A stretch of DNA of 64,000 bases from Pseudoalteromonas sp. SMS1 (GTDB lineage Bacteria > Pseudomonadota > Gammaproteobacteria > Enterobacterales > Alteromonadaceae), in the NCBI RefSeq assembly GCF_021530565.1, contig NZ_JAKGBI010000022.1:35598-99597 (forward strand), read 5' to 3'. Of the stretch, positions 62,933 through 64,000 are shown in pieces; within the stretch, counting starts at the first letter, position 1, and each line of letters opens with the position of its first letter. The translations under genes were made by a program, and so were the position numbers. Below the pieces are notes generated by a model, which did no database searches, was not told the origin of the DNA, and saw nothing but the letters and a program-made list of their open reading frames with translations.

Positions 62933-63877
62933 ATATAATACAGAAAACTTATTTTAAATACTATAAAATCAATTTTTGAGGTAATTTAACATGCTTTCCT
63001 CACACTTTTTTATTGATTCTCTATCCGGTATGTGCGTTGTTGAGAACAATATTATTTGTGTGAAAACTACCCGTCATAGTCAGTGCAGCTATTTTATTGT
63101 CGACTTCTTTAACTTTAATAATTTATTTTTAATACCAGTGGTAAATTCAATTTTTTACGGCCTGAAGATGGTTTTCATAAATTGCTTTATTAGGTTGTTG
63201 ATTTTGGGTTTTTCCTTTTATGGTTGTTAAAAATTTAGATTGGATACTATTTTTAATTAGTGAATTTTCATTGGTTTTATTACTTTGTTTTTCTTTTTCG
63301 AACAATTCACCTGGTTATTTAAAGTGTGACTGCCATTGTTTTTTATGTTTGGTGCATGACTGCAGTGTAAAAATCACCCACCTGCTAAGTTCGACAATGA
63401 CGTATATGAGTTTGTAAGCAGCATTGAAATAAATCGCTTTTTTACGTTTTTAGGTGCGGTTGGCTTTTATTCATTGCACTGTTTAGCGGTGAGTTTGTTT
63501 GGATAAGCAATAAGGTATATAAGGTTGTAGAGTGTACAGAATACAATCACAATTTCCCTCACTTTTAGTGGAGTTTGTTGTTTCAATTTAAAAATATGCA
63601 TTGCATTAAGATTTTTATATCGCTAATACATGATTTTGATTTTTAGTTCAATTTTTAGCATGGCGATCTTTGCATCTTTTTTCGTTTTAAATCCGGCTTT
63701 GTTCTAATGTTAGTCATTTTAATCGTGATTTTATGAAAAACTTTGTATTTTTGTATGGTTTTTGAGCGGTTAACTTTTTTAAATTAAATTTTTTATATTT
63801 TTAGTTTTTAATTAAACTTTTTTTAAAAATTCAGGAAGAGGTAATTAGTGAAATAATTCAAGTAAAAAGGTTTTTGA
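62933..63877. other. Very AT-rich region without a supported gene
   Basis: About 950 bases of low-complexity, T-rich sequence. Two overlapping frames (62991-63230, 63220-63417) encode Phe/Leu/Ile/Cys-rich, low-complexity peptides without family signal. The right end contains the leader of the gene at 63878. Such AT-rich spacers are typical at the edge of horizontally acquired genes. Confidence 0.45.
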
Positions 63878-64000
63878 ATGAGTATTGTGTTTTCCTCAGA
63901 AGGACTCGGGCTATTTAACAGCACGTTAGCAGGCGGAACTGGCAAACAAATTGGCCAGTCTAACGAATCGGTGTTTGTGAATGCCGCAACGGGTAATTTA
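63878..64000 (+). CDS. Partial N terminus of a possible large RHS/YD-repeat-like protein
   Basis: Forty-one codons from ATG 63878 to the window edge. AAAAGG (63865-63870) lies seven bases upstream. The visible part (FSSEGLGLFNSTLAGGTG, then SNESVFVNAATGNL) recalls the opening of RHS/YD-repeat and insecticidal-toxin-like proteins, whose N termini often carry a VN.ATGNL segment. The rest of the protein is outside the window, so domain content, toxin tail and neighbours cannot be seen. The call is tentative. Confidence 0.4.
   Translation, partial: MSIVFSSEGLGLFNSTLAGGTGKQIGQSNESVFVNAATGNL

Noticed and set aside
62991..63417. Two overlapping small frames that might be further RiPP precursors or membrane peptides
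   Set aside because: Low-complexity Phe/Leu/Ile-rich translation of T-rich DNA, with no leader-like or family pattern. One has a weak GAGGT upstream, which is not enough.
1..64000. CRISPR arrays, tRNA, rRNA, prophage structural genes
   Set aside because: No regularly spaced repeats, cloverleaf-like sequences, rRNA segments or phage capsid/tail families were seen.

Overview
The window looks like chromosomal DNA of a marine gammaproteobacterium, most probably Pseudoalteromonas or a close relative. This is an inference. It rests on moderate-to-low GC, many secreted lipoproteins and proteases, DbpA, a DUF5329 protein, an AldB-type aldehyde dehydrogenase, DUF1501/DUF1800 partners, and accessory loci for small peptides and nonribosomal peptides. 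I saw no rRNA, tRNA or CRISPR array.

Layout. 1-4.3 kb: end of a membrane protein, a response regulator, the DbpA helicase, a DinB-like protein and a secreted NTF2-like protein. 4.3-8 kb: a gene-poor accessory stretch with a compact 2OG-Fe(II) oxygenase-like protein and two unknown membrane proteins. 8-11.4 kb: fatty-acid hydroxylase, secreted EEP-family hydrolase, VOC protein and small unknowns. 11.8-22.2 kb: a MacB-like ABC exporter pair followed by a two-module NRPS of 2287 residues ending in a thioester reductase domain. 22.5-28.5 kb: secreted propeller protein, DUF5329, chemoreceptor, C39-like protein, GNAT and NADAR proteins. 29-42.5 kb: ordinary genes (cold shock, PhzF, acyltransferase, regulators, MAPEG, esterase, DUF885, SoxR with a SoxR box, aldehyde dehydrogenase, LysR, LysE). 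42.5-44.4 kb: two decayed copies of an IS5-type element flanking an orphan double-glycine leader peptide gene. 44.6-51 kb: lipoprotein, a small secreted protein, a coiled-coil membrane protein and a TPR sensor kinase. 51-59.3 kb: a large M43-type protease, a histone-deacetylase-like hydrolase and the DUF1501/DUF1800 pair.

The most interesting locus is at 60.1-62.6 kb. A 33-residue, lysine-rich peptide gene with a good ribosome binding site ends in an aromatic tail (KYYIWPYYSNV). A perfect 8-bp hairpin follows, and then two divergent, translationally coupled cytochrome P450 genes. This is the layout of P450-modified ribosomal peptides (biarylitide and tryptorubin/atropopeptide families), in which P450s cross-link aromatic side chains. 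The YIW tripeptide is shared with the tryptorubin core AWYIWY. I infer an aromatic cross-linked RiPP pathway of a type known mostly from actinobacteria. The window ends in the first 41 codons of what may be a large RHS/YD-repeat-like protein.

The sequence therefore holds three small-molecule or peptide systems: a reductive dipeptide NRPS, an orphan GG-leader peptide and a P450-RiPP cassette. They sit among housekeeping and secreted-hydrolase genes. All function calls come from motif reading without database searches.
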